Shown one piece after another: positions 1 through 7,428 of a stretch of DNA of 11,347 bases. A program made the translations under genes and the position numbers. The notes under the pieces were generated by a model. That model was not told where the DNA came from and searched no databases. It saw nothing but the letters and a program-made list of their open reading frames with translations. Numbering within the stretch: the first letter of the stretch is position 1; each line of letters begins with the position of its first letter. The stretch is from Clostridiales bacterium (GTDB lineage Bacteria > Bacillota > Clostridia > Tissierellales > Dethiosulfatibacteraceae): contig DMAP01000012.1 of NCBI GenBank assembly GCA_003446975.1, forward strand, positions 1-11,347, read 5' to 3'.

Positions 1-34
1 TTTTCATTTAAGTTTACAAATCGATAATATGTTT

Positions 35-41
35 GAGGAGG
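35..41 (+). promoter_or_regulatory. Ribosome binding site of the FAD subunit gene
   Basis: A GAGGAGG Shine-Dalgarno sequence lies six bases before the ATG at 48. It decides the start: an in-frame TTG at 33 overlaps the binding site itself and cannot be the initiator. The 47 bases before the gene show no paired -35/-10 promoter, so the transcript probably begins further upstream. Confidence 0.85.
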
Positions 42-47
42 TTTAAT

Positions 48-791
48 ATGAATTTTAAAGAAATCGTACAACCTTCTTCATTGGAGGAAGCCTGTAAAGT
101 CTTGGCAAATCACCATAAAGCCGTGATTATTGGCGGAGGTGTCTTCCTGAGACTCCAAAAAAGAGAGGCTGAGCTTGGAATTGACCTTTCCAGATTGAGT
201 TTGTCATACATCAAAGAGGATGAGAAGGTGTTTCATATTGGCTCCATGACGACGCTGAGGGATGTTGAAACCAGCGGTAATCTCCCTCGGTGCTTGGTGG
301 AATCTGTCAGGCAGATAGGCGGTGTTGGGTTGAGGAACATGGTGACTGTCGGAGGCAGTGTTTGTGGCAGATATCCGTTTTCTGACATCAATACGGCATT
401 GCTGTCATTGGGTGCAAGACTCATCTTCTCAAATAAGGGCGAGATTTCTCTGGAACAATTCTTGGATGAAAACTACATATTGAATGATATACTGACATCG
501 ATCGTTGTCCCTAAGGCCGAGTACTCAACCTGCAGGTACTTCAAGCATACCTATACAGATTTTTCTCTGGTCAATCTTAGTGTCGCATCCGGAGACAATA
601 TCAGGATTGCTGTTGGTGCTAGACCGGGAAGAGCAATACTGGTGTCGGATATCAATACAGGTCATACGGCTGAAGAATTGCTGGCTCATATTGAGTTCAA
701 GGACGATATTAGGGGAAGTGGCGCTTATCGGAGGCATATTGCGGAAGTCATGCTATCGGAGGTATTGGAGGAGGGATTGTTATGGAAATAA
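48..791 (+). CDS. Molybdenum hydroxylase (xanthine dehydrogenase family), FAD-binding subunit
   Basis: This is the medium, FAD-carrying subunit of a three-part molybdenum hydroxylase (CoxM/XdhB family). It passes electrons from the iron-sulfur subunit to an acceptor such as NAD+ or ferredoxin in the cytoplasm. Seen in the 247-residue product: a glycine-rich FAD loop around residues 27-34 (IIGGGVFL), the second FAD segment at 94-114 (GLRNMVTVGGSVCGRYPFSD), and a C-terminal domain with a GSGAYRRHIAEVML element like the usual SAEYRRHLA signature. Family members are more often 270-300 residues, so this one is short, with the loss mainly in the C-terminal domain. It has no obvious extra cysteine cluster of the 4-hydroxybenzoyl-CoA reductase type. 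The last ten bases overlap the iron-sulfur gene, which implies translational coupling. Family assignment is secure; the electron acceptor is unknown. Confidence 0.9.
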   Translation: MNFKEIVQPSSLEEACKVLANHHKAVIIGGGVFLRLQKREAELGIDLSRLSLSYIKEDEKVFHIGSMTTLRDVETSGNLPRCLVESVRQIGGVGLRNMVTVGGSVCGRYPFSDINTALLSLGARLIFSNKGEISLEQFLDENYILNDILTSIVVPKAEYSTCRYFKHTYTDFSLVNLSVASGDNIRIAVGARPGRAILVSDINTGHTAEELLAHIEFKDDIRGSGAYRRHIAEVMLSEVLEEGLLWK

Positions 792-1231
792 TGTTGACAA
801 TCAACAACCAAAAGCGAAAACTGCTGATTGAACCTGATGAATTTTTACTGGAAACACTCAGAAAGGCAGGCATAAAAAGCGTGAAGAGAGGCTGTGACAC
901 CACATCCTGTGGTGTCTGCTCCATATCAGTCGACAATAAACTGGTGAACTCCTGCTCTTATTACACCATAAGAGCGGTGGGAAAAGAGATACTGACAGTT
1001 GAGGGGATATCGGAGGAAGCGGGACGAATTGCTGACTTTATTACAGCCGAGGGTGCTGAACAATGCGGATTCTGCTCACCTGGGCTAGTCATGGCAATCT
1101 ATACAATGAAAAATGAATTGAAGGAGTTTAACCTGGAGAGCATCAAGCATTATCTTGCGGGTAATTATTGCAGATGTTCCGGCTATGAAGGTCAGCATAG
1201 AGCCATACTCAAGTATCTGGAGGTGAAATAA
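782..1231 (+). CDS. Molybdenum hydroxylase (xanthine dehydrogenase family), [2Fe-2S] subunit
   Basis: This is the small iron-sulfur subunit (CoxS/XdhC-of-E. coli type) that carries electrons from the molybdenum site to the FAD subunit. The 149-residue product has the full family pattern: a plant-ferredoxin-type cluster with Cys38, Cys43, Cys46 and Cys58 in the N-terminal half, and an all-helical second domain with Cys95 and Cys98 (CGFC) plus Cys130 and Cys132 (CRCSGY). All eight cluster ligands are therefore present and the length is normal. The ATG at 782 sits inside the end of the FAD gene, behind a GGAGGAGGG site at 767-775. Its stop codon is followed immediately by the ATG of the large subunit. 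The subunit family is certain; substrate identity depends on the large subunit. Confidence 0.95.
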   Translation: MEIMLTINNQKRKLLIEPDEFLLETLRKAGIKSVKRGCDTTSCGVCSISVDNKLVNSCSYYTIRAVGKEILTVEGISEEAGRIADFITAEGAEQCGFCSPGLVMAIYTMKNELKEFNLESIKHYLAGNYCRCSGYEGQHRAILKYLEVK

Positions 1232-3532
1232 ATGGGTGTAAAAAAATCCATTCCAAAAATTGACGGAAAAGGGCTTGTCATGGGCAAGCCGGCTTATACT
1301 GATGATTTGACCCCGGAGAATGCCTTGATAGTGAAGGTATTGAGAAGCCCCCATGCCTATGCGGAAATCCTGGATATTGATGTGGCGGAAGCCTTGGCAA
1401 TCGAGGGAATCAAATGTATATTCACCTACAAGAATGTACCGGAGGGACTGTTTACAAGGGCTGCTCAGGGATATCCTGAACCCTCTCCCTACGATAAGAA
1501 AATTCTGGATAGATATGTGAGATATATAGGAGACGAAGTGGCTGCGGTGGCTGGCATTGATGAAAGAACAGTAGACAAGGCTCTTGATGCCATCAAGGTT
1601 ACCTACAGGCAGCTAAAACCCATCATTGATTTTGAAAAAGCTAAAGATTCCGACACAATAGTCCATCACAATGACAGGAGTTGCAGTCTGTTTGATATTG
1701 GCCATGCGCCTGAGCGAAATCTGGCTGCCAGCTATCAGATGGAAATCGGGAATGTTGCGGAAACACTTAAGCAATGTGATGTTGTGCATGAAGGAACCTA
1801 CTATACAGAGGCAAATGCCCACTGTATGCCGGAACCCCATGCCTCATCCGCTTATTTGGATCTGCAGGGAAGATTGACTATTATGACATCCACCCAAGCC
1901 CCATTCCATATAAGAAGGATTTTAGCTAAAATTATGATGATGCCCATATCAAGCATAAGAGTCATCAAGCCTAGGATAGGTGGCGGATATGGCGGAAAGC
2001 AGGCTGTTCATGGTGAATTTTTTGTTGCATTGACAACACTTAAAACCAAGCTTCCGTCAAAAATGGTTTACTCTAGAAAAGAGGTCTTTCAATCCACATA
2101 TACGAGACATGCGACTCGAACAGAAATGAAAATTGGCGCCATGAAAGACGGCACCATAAAAGCCATAGACATGAATGTTTTGTCAAACACCGGTGCCTAT
2201 GGAGAGCATTCCTTGACTGTGTTGATGGTAATTGGAGCCAAGTCGCTTCCTTTATACAATAAGGTTGACGCTGTTGCTTTCCGGGGTGATGTGGTCTACA
2301 CCAATACAACACCGGCAGGCGCTTATAGGGGATACGGAGCCGTACAGGGCAATTTCGCTCTGGAATCGGCAATAGAGGAGCTTGCGGACAAGCTGTCAAT
2401 GGATCCGGTGGAGATCAGAAGAAAAAATATGATTAAAGTCAAAGAGACCTCCAAAATATTCGAGGTCATGGGGGAGGGCCGTGAAGGCACACCGATGATT
2501 ATCGAATCTTGCGGATTGGATAAATGCATGGAAATATGCCTGGAAAAACTAGGCTGGAAGGAGAAGTATCCAAGACAGGTTATCGATGAAAACAGGGTTC
2601 GTGGTGTAGGGCTGGCAATAGCCATGCAGGGATCCGGCATTCCACATATCGATATGGGATCCTGTATTTTGAAACTGAATGACGATGGGTCCTTCAACAT
2701 GATGATCGGGGCTACAGATTTGGGAACAGGGTCAGATACCATTCTAGCCCAAATGGCGGCCGAGACACTGAGGGTTCCTGTTGAAAAGATAATAGTCTAT
2801 TCATCGGATACAGACCTGACACCCTTTGATTCAGGCGCCTATGCATCGAGCACAACCTTCATATCCGGACATAGTGTCAGAATAGCGGCGGAGAACATGA
2901 TCACCGAGATAAAGCGAGCTGCCATGAGGCATTTCGATACAGATGTGGTGGACTTTGACGGAACGCTGATCCGCTGGGAGAAGGGCAGCATATCTTTGCC
3001 TGAGCTGGCACAAGTGCTGTATTACTCTGAAAACCAGGAACAATTGGTTTCCTCAGGATCTTACGTATCCAACACTTCAGCACCACCCTATATGGTAGGG
3101 GGAGCAGAAGTGGAGATTGACAAGAGGACAGGCAAGGTCAAGCTGTTGAACTTTGTCGCCGCAGTTGACTGTGGTACCACCATCAACCCGAATCTTGCCA
3201 AGATACAAGTTGAGGGCGCCTTACTGCAGGGTATTGGCATGACCCTGTATGAAGAGGCAAAATATACACCTCACGGACAGCTGATCAACAATAATTTCTT
3301 GAAGTATAAGGTGCCTACCAGGATGGAAGTGGGCAAAATGCATGTTGAGTTTGTTGAAAGCTATGATCCTCAGGGGCCATTTGGCGCCAAATCAGTAGGA
3401 GAAGTGGGAATCAACACACCACCAGCAGCCATTACCAATGCCATCAAAAACGCATTGGGCATAAGAATCAGAAAACTGCCCGTCAAGAGTGAGATGATCT
3501 GGAAAATGTTGAATGAGAAAAGGCAGGATTGA
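1232..3532 (+). CDS. xdhA: Xanthine dehydrogenase-type molybdenum-binding large subunit
   Basis: This is the catalytic subunit, which binds molybdopterin cofactor and hydroxylates a heterocycle using water; hypoxanthine or xanthine is the likely substrate. The 766-residue protein shows the N-terminal a/b hammerhead domain (about 15-125) and then the molybdopterin-binding domains. Visible cofactor and active-site elements are Gln222 (STQAPF), the GGGYGGK loop at 250-256, Arg366 in AYRGYG (the substrate-contacting arginine in xanthine dehydrogenases), a TDLGTGSDT cofactor loop near 495-503, and Glu724 in GAKSVGE (the expected base). Residue 257 is Gln where animal xanthine oxidases have a substrate-binding Glu. 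The DTDLTPFD and GAYASS segments resemble E. coli XdhA from memory. Adenine and guanine deaminases in the same cluster support a purine substrate. A labile selenium ligand, as in clostridial purine hydroxylase, cannot be seen from sequence. The start has a GGAGGTG site at 1219-1225 and no gap from the previous stop. Confidence 0.85.
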   Translation: MGVKKSIPKIDGKGLVMGKPAYTDDLTPENALIVKVLRSPHAYAEILDIDVAEALAIEGIKCIFTYKNVPEGLFTRAAQGYPEPSPYDKKILDRYVRYIGDEVAAVAGIDERTVDKALDAIKVTYRQLKPIIDFEKAKDSDTIVHHNDRSCSLFDIGHAPERNLAASYQMEIGNVAETLKQCDVVHEGTYYTEANAHCMPEPHASSAYLDLQGRLTIMTSTQAPFHIRRILAKIMMMPISSIRVIKPRIGGGYGGKQAVHGEFFVALTTLKTKLPSKMVYSRKEVFQSTYTRHATRTEMKIGAMKDGTIKAIDMNVLSNTGAYGEHSLTVLMVIGAKSLPLYNKVDAVAFRGDVVYTNTTPAGAYRGYGAVQGNFALESAIEELADKLSMDPVEIRRKNMIKVKETSKIFEVMGEGREGTPMIIESCGLDKCMEICLEKLGWKEKYPRQVIDENRVRGVGLAIAMQGSGIPHIDMGSCILKLNDDGSFNMMIGATDLGTGSDTILAQMAAETLRVPVEKIIVYSSDTDLTPFDSGAYASSTTFISGHSVRIAAENMITEIKRAAMRHFDTDVVDFDGTLIRWEKGSISLPELAQVLYYSENQEQLVSSGSYVSNTSAPPYMVGGAEVEIDKRTGKVKLLNFVAAVDCGTTINPNLAKIQVEGALLQGIGMTLYEEAKYTPHGQLINNNFLKYKVPTRMEVGKMHVEFVESYDPQGPFGAKSVGEVGINTPPAAITNAIKNALGIRIRKLPVKSEMIWKMLNEKRQD
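3521..3527 (+). promoter_or_regulatory. Ribosome binding site deciding the adenine deaminase start
   Basis: AGGCAGG, a modest Shine-Dalgarno match inside the end of the large-subunit gene, lies six bases before ATG 3534. The earlier in-frame ATG at 3513 has no comparable site. This favours ATG 3534, one base after the previous TGA, and translation there is probably coupled to the upstream gene. Confidence 0.55.
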
Positions 3533-3533
3533 G

Positions 3534-5264
3534 ATGGGTATAAAGCGAAAATATAAAAGAAGAGTGGAGTTGGCAGCCGGCAGAGACAAGGTTGAGCTGC
3601 TGCTGAAAAACTGCAGGATTGTCAATGTATTCAGTCACAGTATAGTAGAGGGCAATCTGGCTATAGACACGGGAAAGATAATAGGCATAGGGGATTATGA
3701 GGCAAAGAAAACTATTGATATGCATGGGAAATATGTGGCGCCAGGTCTGATAGACAGCCATGAGCACATGGAATCTTCACTGGTTACCCCAGAACAGCTG
3801 GCAAGGGTTATCGTCCCGAAGGGGACAACGACTATCGTCGCAGATCCTCATGAAATCGCCAACGTTTGTGGGTTAAAGGGAATCCAATTCATGATAGATG
3901 CTACCCGAAATATTCCCCTGAATGTATTCTTTATGATGCCATCCTGTGTGCCTTCCACCAAGTTTGAAAACGCTGGCGCTATACTCAAAGCCAAGGACAT
4001 AGAAACGCTTATGGGTGAAAATATTGTACTTGGACTTGGTGAACTGATGGATTATCCGGGTGTAATCAGCGGAGACGAGGATGTCATTGAAAAAGTGTTG
4101 CTGGCGGATCGAAAAATCATCGATGGCCATAGCCCCTTGGTGTCTGGAAAGGATTTGAACGCTTATATCATCAATGGGGTCAAGACAGACCATGAGTGTA
4201 CCAATGTGAAGGAGATGGCAGAGAAGCTTTCACTTGGAATGTATATCGCCATCAGGGAAGGGTCGGCATCCAGGGATCTGGAGACCCTGATCGCTGGGGT
4301 CAGTGAGAAAACGGAAAGACGAATCACTTTCTGCATAGATGATAAACATCCCGGAGAGATATTATCGGAAGGACACATTGATTACAATGTCAGAAGAGCC
4401 ATATCATTGGGCATTGAGCCTATCAGTGCAATACAGATGGCTACCCTGAATACAGCCGAGTGTTATCACCTAAGGGATATTGGCGCTATTGCGCCGGGAT
4501 ATGACGCTGATCTGATTGTTCTGAATGATCTAGAGAAGTTTGACATCCTGCAGGTCTATAAAAAGGGCATCATGGTGGCTGAAAACGGCAAGGCATTGTT
4601 TCAGGTTGAGAAACCGGATATCTCAGCTGTTATCGACACAGTCAGCATAGGAGAGATAAACGCGTCCGACCTGGAGATCAGAATGAAGTCAGATATCGCA
4701 AGAGTAATCAGAATGAATCCTAAGTCTCTCCACACCGAATCAGTCGTTAGAAAGGTCAGTGTTGACGAAGAAGGAAGATTTATCGCCAACAAGTATATAG
4801 ATATCGTGAAAATGGCGGTTATCGAACGACATGGCAAGAGTGGAACGATAGGACTGGGATTGATTGAGAACTTTAAAATGAAGGGTGGTGCAATCGCCAC
4901 AACCATCGCCCATGATTCCCACAATTTGATTGTGCTGGGAGACAATGACGAAGATATGCTTTTGGCTATCGATAAAATTAGAGACATACAGGGTGGAATA
5001 GTGGTGACAGCGGGTGGCAAAGTCAGAGATTGTTTGCCATTGCCTGTTGCCGGACTAATGTCAGATGAACCCATGGAGGTTGTCGCCAAAAAAATAGCCG
5101 ACATAACCAGAATCATTTATAAGGAGCTTGGTGCGAATCGGGATACGGATCCACTCATGACCCTAAGCTTTTTGGCTCTCCCTGTGATTCCTGAGATTAA
5201 GGTAACTGATATGGGGCTTTTTGACGTCAATACCATGAGCTTCATTGATATAAATGTAGAGTAG
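3534..5264 (+). CDS. ade: Adenine deaminase
   Basis: Deaminates adenine to hypoxanthine and ammonia in the cytoplasm, feeding the adjacent molybdenum hydroxylase. The 576-residue product has the two-part architecture of bacterial adenine deaminase (Ade/AdeC): an amidohydrolase barrel and a C-terminal adenine-deaminase domain. Visible metal and catalytic elements are His76 and His78 in DSHEHMESS, His106 in VADPHEIAN, Glu170 in GLGELMDYPGV, His199 in DGHSP, His220 in TDHECT, and the CIDDKHP motif at 267-273 carrying the barrel aspartate. The C-terminal domain carries GLIENFKMKGGAIATTIAHD-type sequence and an LPLPVAGLMSD segment near the substrate pocket in the family. Length is normal. An alternative ATG at 3513 would add seven residues and overlap the previous gene by 20 bases. 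Nothing looks broken. Confidence 0.95.
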   Translation: MGIKRKYKRRVELAAGRDKVELLLKNCRIVNVFSHSIVEGNLAIDTGKIIGIGDYEAKKTIDMHGKYVAPGLIDSHEHMESSLVTPEQLARVIVPKGTTTIVADPHEIANVCGLKGIQFMIDATRNIPLNVFFMMPSCVPSTKFENAGAILKAKDIETLMGENIVLGLGELMDYPGVISGDEDVIEKVLLADRKIIDGHSPLVSGKDLNAYIINGVKTDHECTNVKEMAEKLSLGMYIAIREGSASRDLETLIAGVSEKTERRITFCIDDKHPGEILSEGHIDYNVRRAISLGIEPISAIQMATLNTAECYHLRDIGAIAPGYDADLIVLNDLEKFDILQVYKKGIMVAENGKALFQVEKPDISAVIDTVSIGEINASDLEIRMKSDIARVIRMNPKSLHTESVVRKVSVDEEGRFIANKYIDIVKMAVIERHGKSGTIGLGLIENFKMKGGAIATTIAHDSHNLIVLGDNDEDMLLAIDKIRDIQGGIVVTAGGKVRDCLPLPVAGLMSDEPMEVVAKKIADITRIIYKELGANRDTDPLMTLSFLALPVIPEIKVTDMGLFDVNTMSFIDINVE

Positions 5265-5281
5265 CATTTCTAGGAGGCAGA

Positions 5282-6418
5282 ATGAAAATAGTAATCGCAG
5301 CGGATTCATATAAGGGAAGCTGTACGACCCTTCAAGTGGCCAATGCCATTGAACAAGGCATCAAAAATGTGATCCCGGATTGTGAAGTCATAAAAATTCC
5401 TGTAGCTGACGGTGGCGAGGGCACCGTTGATGCCCTGGTTATCGGGACAGACGGAAGATATGAACAGATTGACGTGATAGGCCCCCTTGGGGATATTGTA
5501 AAGGCTAAGATTGGAATACTGGAAGACAATGTGGCTGTTCTCGAAATGGCTGAAGCCTCCGGTCTCACACTGATCGATAAGGATAAAAGAAACCCCTTGA
5601 TTACAACCACGTTCGGGACAGGACAGATGATTGTGGAAGCCATGAACAAAGGCTGCAGGAAAATATATGTAGGAATAGGCGGCAGCGCCACCAATGACGG
5701 TGGTGTAGGAATGGCACAGGCTCTTGGCGCTTCCTTCAGGGATCACGAAGGAAAGGAAATTGGATTCGGTGGAGGAGAATTATGCAAAATCAGCGATATC
5801 GATCTGAAAAATCTCGATGAGCGGCTGGCCAAGACTGAGATAATCGTTTTGTCAGACGTGTCCAATCCGCTATGCGGTGCAAACGGAGCATCCCATGTAT
5901 ATGGACCACAGAAAGGGGCAAATACAGATATGGTGAAAGAACTGGACAGATGCTTGATGCACTTTTCTGACAAGGTGAGGGAGAAACTGGGAATAGAGGT
6001 GGCTCATTTGCCGGGAGCCGGAGCTGCAGGTGGCTTAGGTGCCGGATTGATGGCTTTTTGCAATGCTGAAATGCACAATGGTGTGGATAAGTTGCTGGAG
6101 CTGGTCAACATAGAGCAGCATATGGTGGGTGCGGATCTGGTCATTACCGGAGAGGGAAAAATGGATACACAGACCGCATTTGGCAAGGCACCAATAGGCG
6201 TGGCAAAAATAGCCAAGAAGCGCAATATACCTGTGATCGCTATAGTGGGCAGCATCGGCGAAGGCGCTTCTGTCGTTTATTCACATGGCATAGACGCCAT
6301 ATTTGATATCGTGCCATCGCCAATCACGCTGGAAGAGGCTATGAACAATGCACAGTCATTGATTGTGCAGACAACTGAAAATGTTATGAGAGTCTTGAAT
6401 CTGGGAGGTAAAGGATGA
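5282..6418 (+). CDS. glxK: Glycerate kinase, class I (GarK/GlxK family)
   Basis: Phosphorylates D-glycerate with ATP; characterised class I enzymes (E. coli GarK and GlxK) yield 2-phosphoglycerate, which enters lower glycolysis. The 378-residue product is full length and has the family signatures: DSYKG at 8-12, VADGGEGT at 41-48, GIGGSATNDGG at 131-141, DVSNPLCG at 192-199, PGAGAAGGLG at 244-253, and the TGEGKMDTQTAFGKAP motif at 289-304. Its start follows an AGGAGG site at 5272-5277, 17 bases after adenine deaminase, so it is co-directional and probably co-transcribed with it. Its stop overlaps the next gene's ATG (ATGA at 6415-6418), pairing it with the hydroxyacid dehydrogenase that would supply glycerate. 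The symbol follows E. coli usage; garK would be equally defensible. Confidence 0.93.
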   Translation: MKIVIAADSYKGSCTTLQVANAIEQGIKNVIPDCEVIKIPVADGGEGTVDALVIGTDGRYEQIDVIGPLGDIVKAKIGILEDNVAVLEMAEASGLTLIDKDKRNPLITTTFGTGQMIVEAMNKGCRKIYVGIGGSATNDGGVGMAQALGASFRDHEGKEIGFGGGELCKISDIDLKNLDERLAKTEIIVLSDVSNPLCGANGASHVYGPQKGANTDMVKELDRCLMHFSDKVREKLGIEVAHLPGAGAAGGLGAGLMAFCNAEMHNGVDKLLELVNIEQHMVGADLVITGEGKMDTQTAFGKAPIGVAKIAKKRNIPVIAIVGSIGEGASVVYSHGIDAIFDIVPSPITLEEAMNNAQSLIVQTTENVMRVLNLGGKG

Positions 6419-7386
6419 AGATAGTCGTACTGGATGGGTATACGCTTAACCCTGGCGATTTGACTTGGGATGGATTTGGAGAAATAGGCGATATAGTTGT
6501 ACATGACCGTGTGTCCTACACATTGGATGGTCAGGAACAAGTGGTTGAGGCTGTGGGAGATGCTGAGATTGTATTGACCAATAAGACGCCAATTACCAGA
6601 GAGGCCATAGAGAGTATGCCAAAGGTAAAATACATAGGCGTTTTGGCAACAGGCTACAATGTAGTGGATATAAAGGCTGCTAAGGAAAGAAATATTACAG
6701 TAACCAACATACCAACCTATGGAACCTTTGCCGTAGCCCAAATGACTTTTGCCTTGCTGCTGGAGATATGTCACCATGTGGGTATCCATAACGAGATGGT
6801 TCATGATGGTTTTTGGAATAGGAATCCGGACTGGTGTTTCTGGAAATATCCCTTGATAGAGCTTGCGGATAAAACCCTTGGCATCATTGGGTATGGAAGG
6901 ATAGGCAGGGCTGTGGGACAGATAGGCTTGGCAATGGGCATGAAGGTGCTGGTTCATGACCAATACATAACTGATGGCGATACCTTGGAGAATGTGCAGA
7001 TTGTTGAACTGGATGAGATTTTCAGGAAATCGGATGTGATAACACTGCATTGTCCATTGACAGAGCATAACAAAGGACTTATCAATAAAACCGCCATTGA
7101 TAAAATGAAAAAGAGCGCAATCATCATAAATACTTCCAGAGGTCCATTGATTGTGGAGCAGGATCTAGCAGACGCATTAAACTCAGGGAGGATTTACGGG
7201 GCTGCAGTTGATGTGGTATCTCACGAGCCTATAGAAGCAGACAATCCGTTGCTGTCAGCTGAAAAATGCATCATAACACCTCATATCTCATGGGCTCCAA
7301 AAGAATCCAGGGAGAGATTGATGCAGGCAGCAGTTGAAAATCTGGTAAAATATCTTGAAGGAAACCCAGTCAATGTTATTAATTAG
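6415..7386 (+). CDS. D-2-hydroxyacid dehydrogenase, glycerate dehydrogenase/hydroxypyruvate reductase type
   Basis: An NAD(P)-dependent D-2-hydroxyacid dehydrogenase. The best guess is reversible conversion of hydroxypyruvate to D-glycerate, or reduction of glyoxylate. The 323-residue product has the usual order: a flavodoxin-like catalytic domain, an inserted Rossmann domain with GYGRIG (GxGxxG at 159-164), and the return to the catalytic domain. The catalytic triad is visible as Arg242 (TSRGP), Glu271 (VSHEP) and His290 (TPHISW). Asp182 at the end of the second Rossmann strand favours NADH over NADPH. The tyrosine-rich N-terminus and the substrate loop (VLATGYNVVD, 77-86) resemble HprA-type glycerate dehydrogenases. 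ATGA overlap with glycerate kinase and a GGGAGGT site at 6403-6409 tie the two genes together. Exact substrate among hydroxypyruvate, glyoxylate and other 2-ketoacids is not settled by sequence. Confidence 0.88.
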   Translation: MKIVVLDGYTLNPGDLTWDGFGEIGDIVVHDRVSYTLDGQEQVVEAVGDAEIVLTNKTPITREAIESMPKVKYIGVLATGYNVVDIKAAKERNITVTNIPTYGTFAVAQMTFALLLEICHHVGIHNEMVHDGFWNRNPDWCFWKYPLIELADKTLGIIGYGRIGRAVGQIGLAMGMKVLVHDQYITDGDTLENVQIVELDEIFRKSDVITLHCPLTEHNKGLINKTAIDKMKKSAIIINTSRGPLIVEQDLADALNSGRIYGAAVDVVSHEPIEADNPLLSAEKCIITPHISWAPKESRERLMQAAVENLVKYLEGNPVNVIN

Positions 7387-7411
7387 TAGATCAAGAAATT
7401 AATTATGCTTC

Positions 7412-7418
7412 AAAGGAG
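7412..7418 (+). promoter_or_regulatory. Ribosome binding site deciding the guanine deaminase start
   Basis: AAAGGAG ends ten bases before ATG 7429. It selects that codon over an in-frame ATG at 7405 that lies upstream of the site. The 42-base gap that contains it (7387-7428) shows no promoter or terminator that I can support. Confidence 0.7.
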
Positions 7419-7428
7419 TTGGTATTCA

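Noticed and set aside
1..47. Possible promoter or purine riboswitch before the first gene
   Set aside because: TTTACA at 13-18 and GATAAT at 23-28 are only four bases apart, and the purine aptamer core sequences are absent. The operon probably starts upstream.
505..831. Plus-strand open frame of 108 codons inside the FAD and iron-sulfur genes
   Set aside because: It is out of frame with two genes that carry clear motifs, and its product is low-complexity with many Arg, Ile and Trp residues.
4601..5116. Minus-strand open frame of 171 codons
   Set aside because: It is antisense to the conserved C-terminal domain of adenine deaminase, and its hydrophobic composition is what reverse reading of that gene produces.
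5713..5728. TGGCAC followed by CTTGG inside glycerate kinase as a sigma-54 promoter
   Set aside because: The -12 element is displaced and lacks TTGC, and the site lies deep inside a coding region with no gene starting nearby.
6277..7068. Minus-strand open frame of 263 codons
   Set aside because: It lies opposite the end of glycerate kinase and most of the dehydrogenase, whose domains and catalytic residues are clear. Its protein is rich in His, Tyr and Cys, shows no recognisable domain, and has no ribosome binding site worth naming.
7387..7428. Possible terminator or promoter between the dehydrogenase and guanine deaminase
   Set aside because: The only symmetry is the short AATTAATT palindrome; there is no G+C stem, U-tract or spaced -35/-10 pair.
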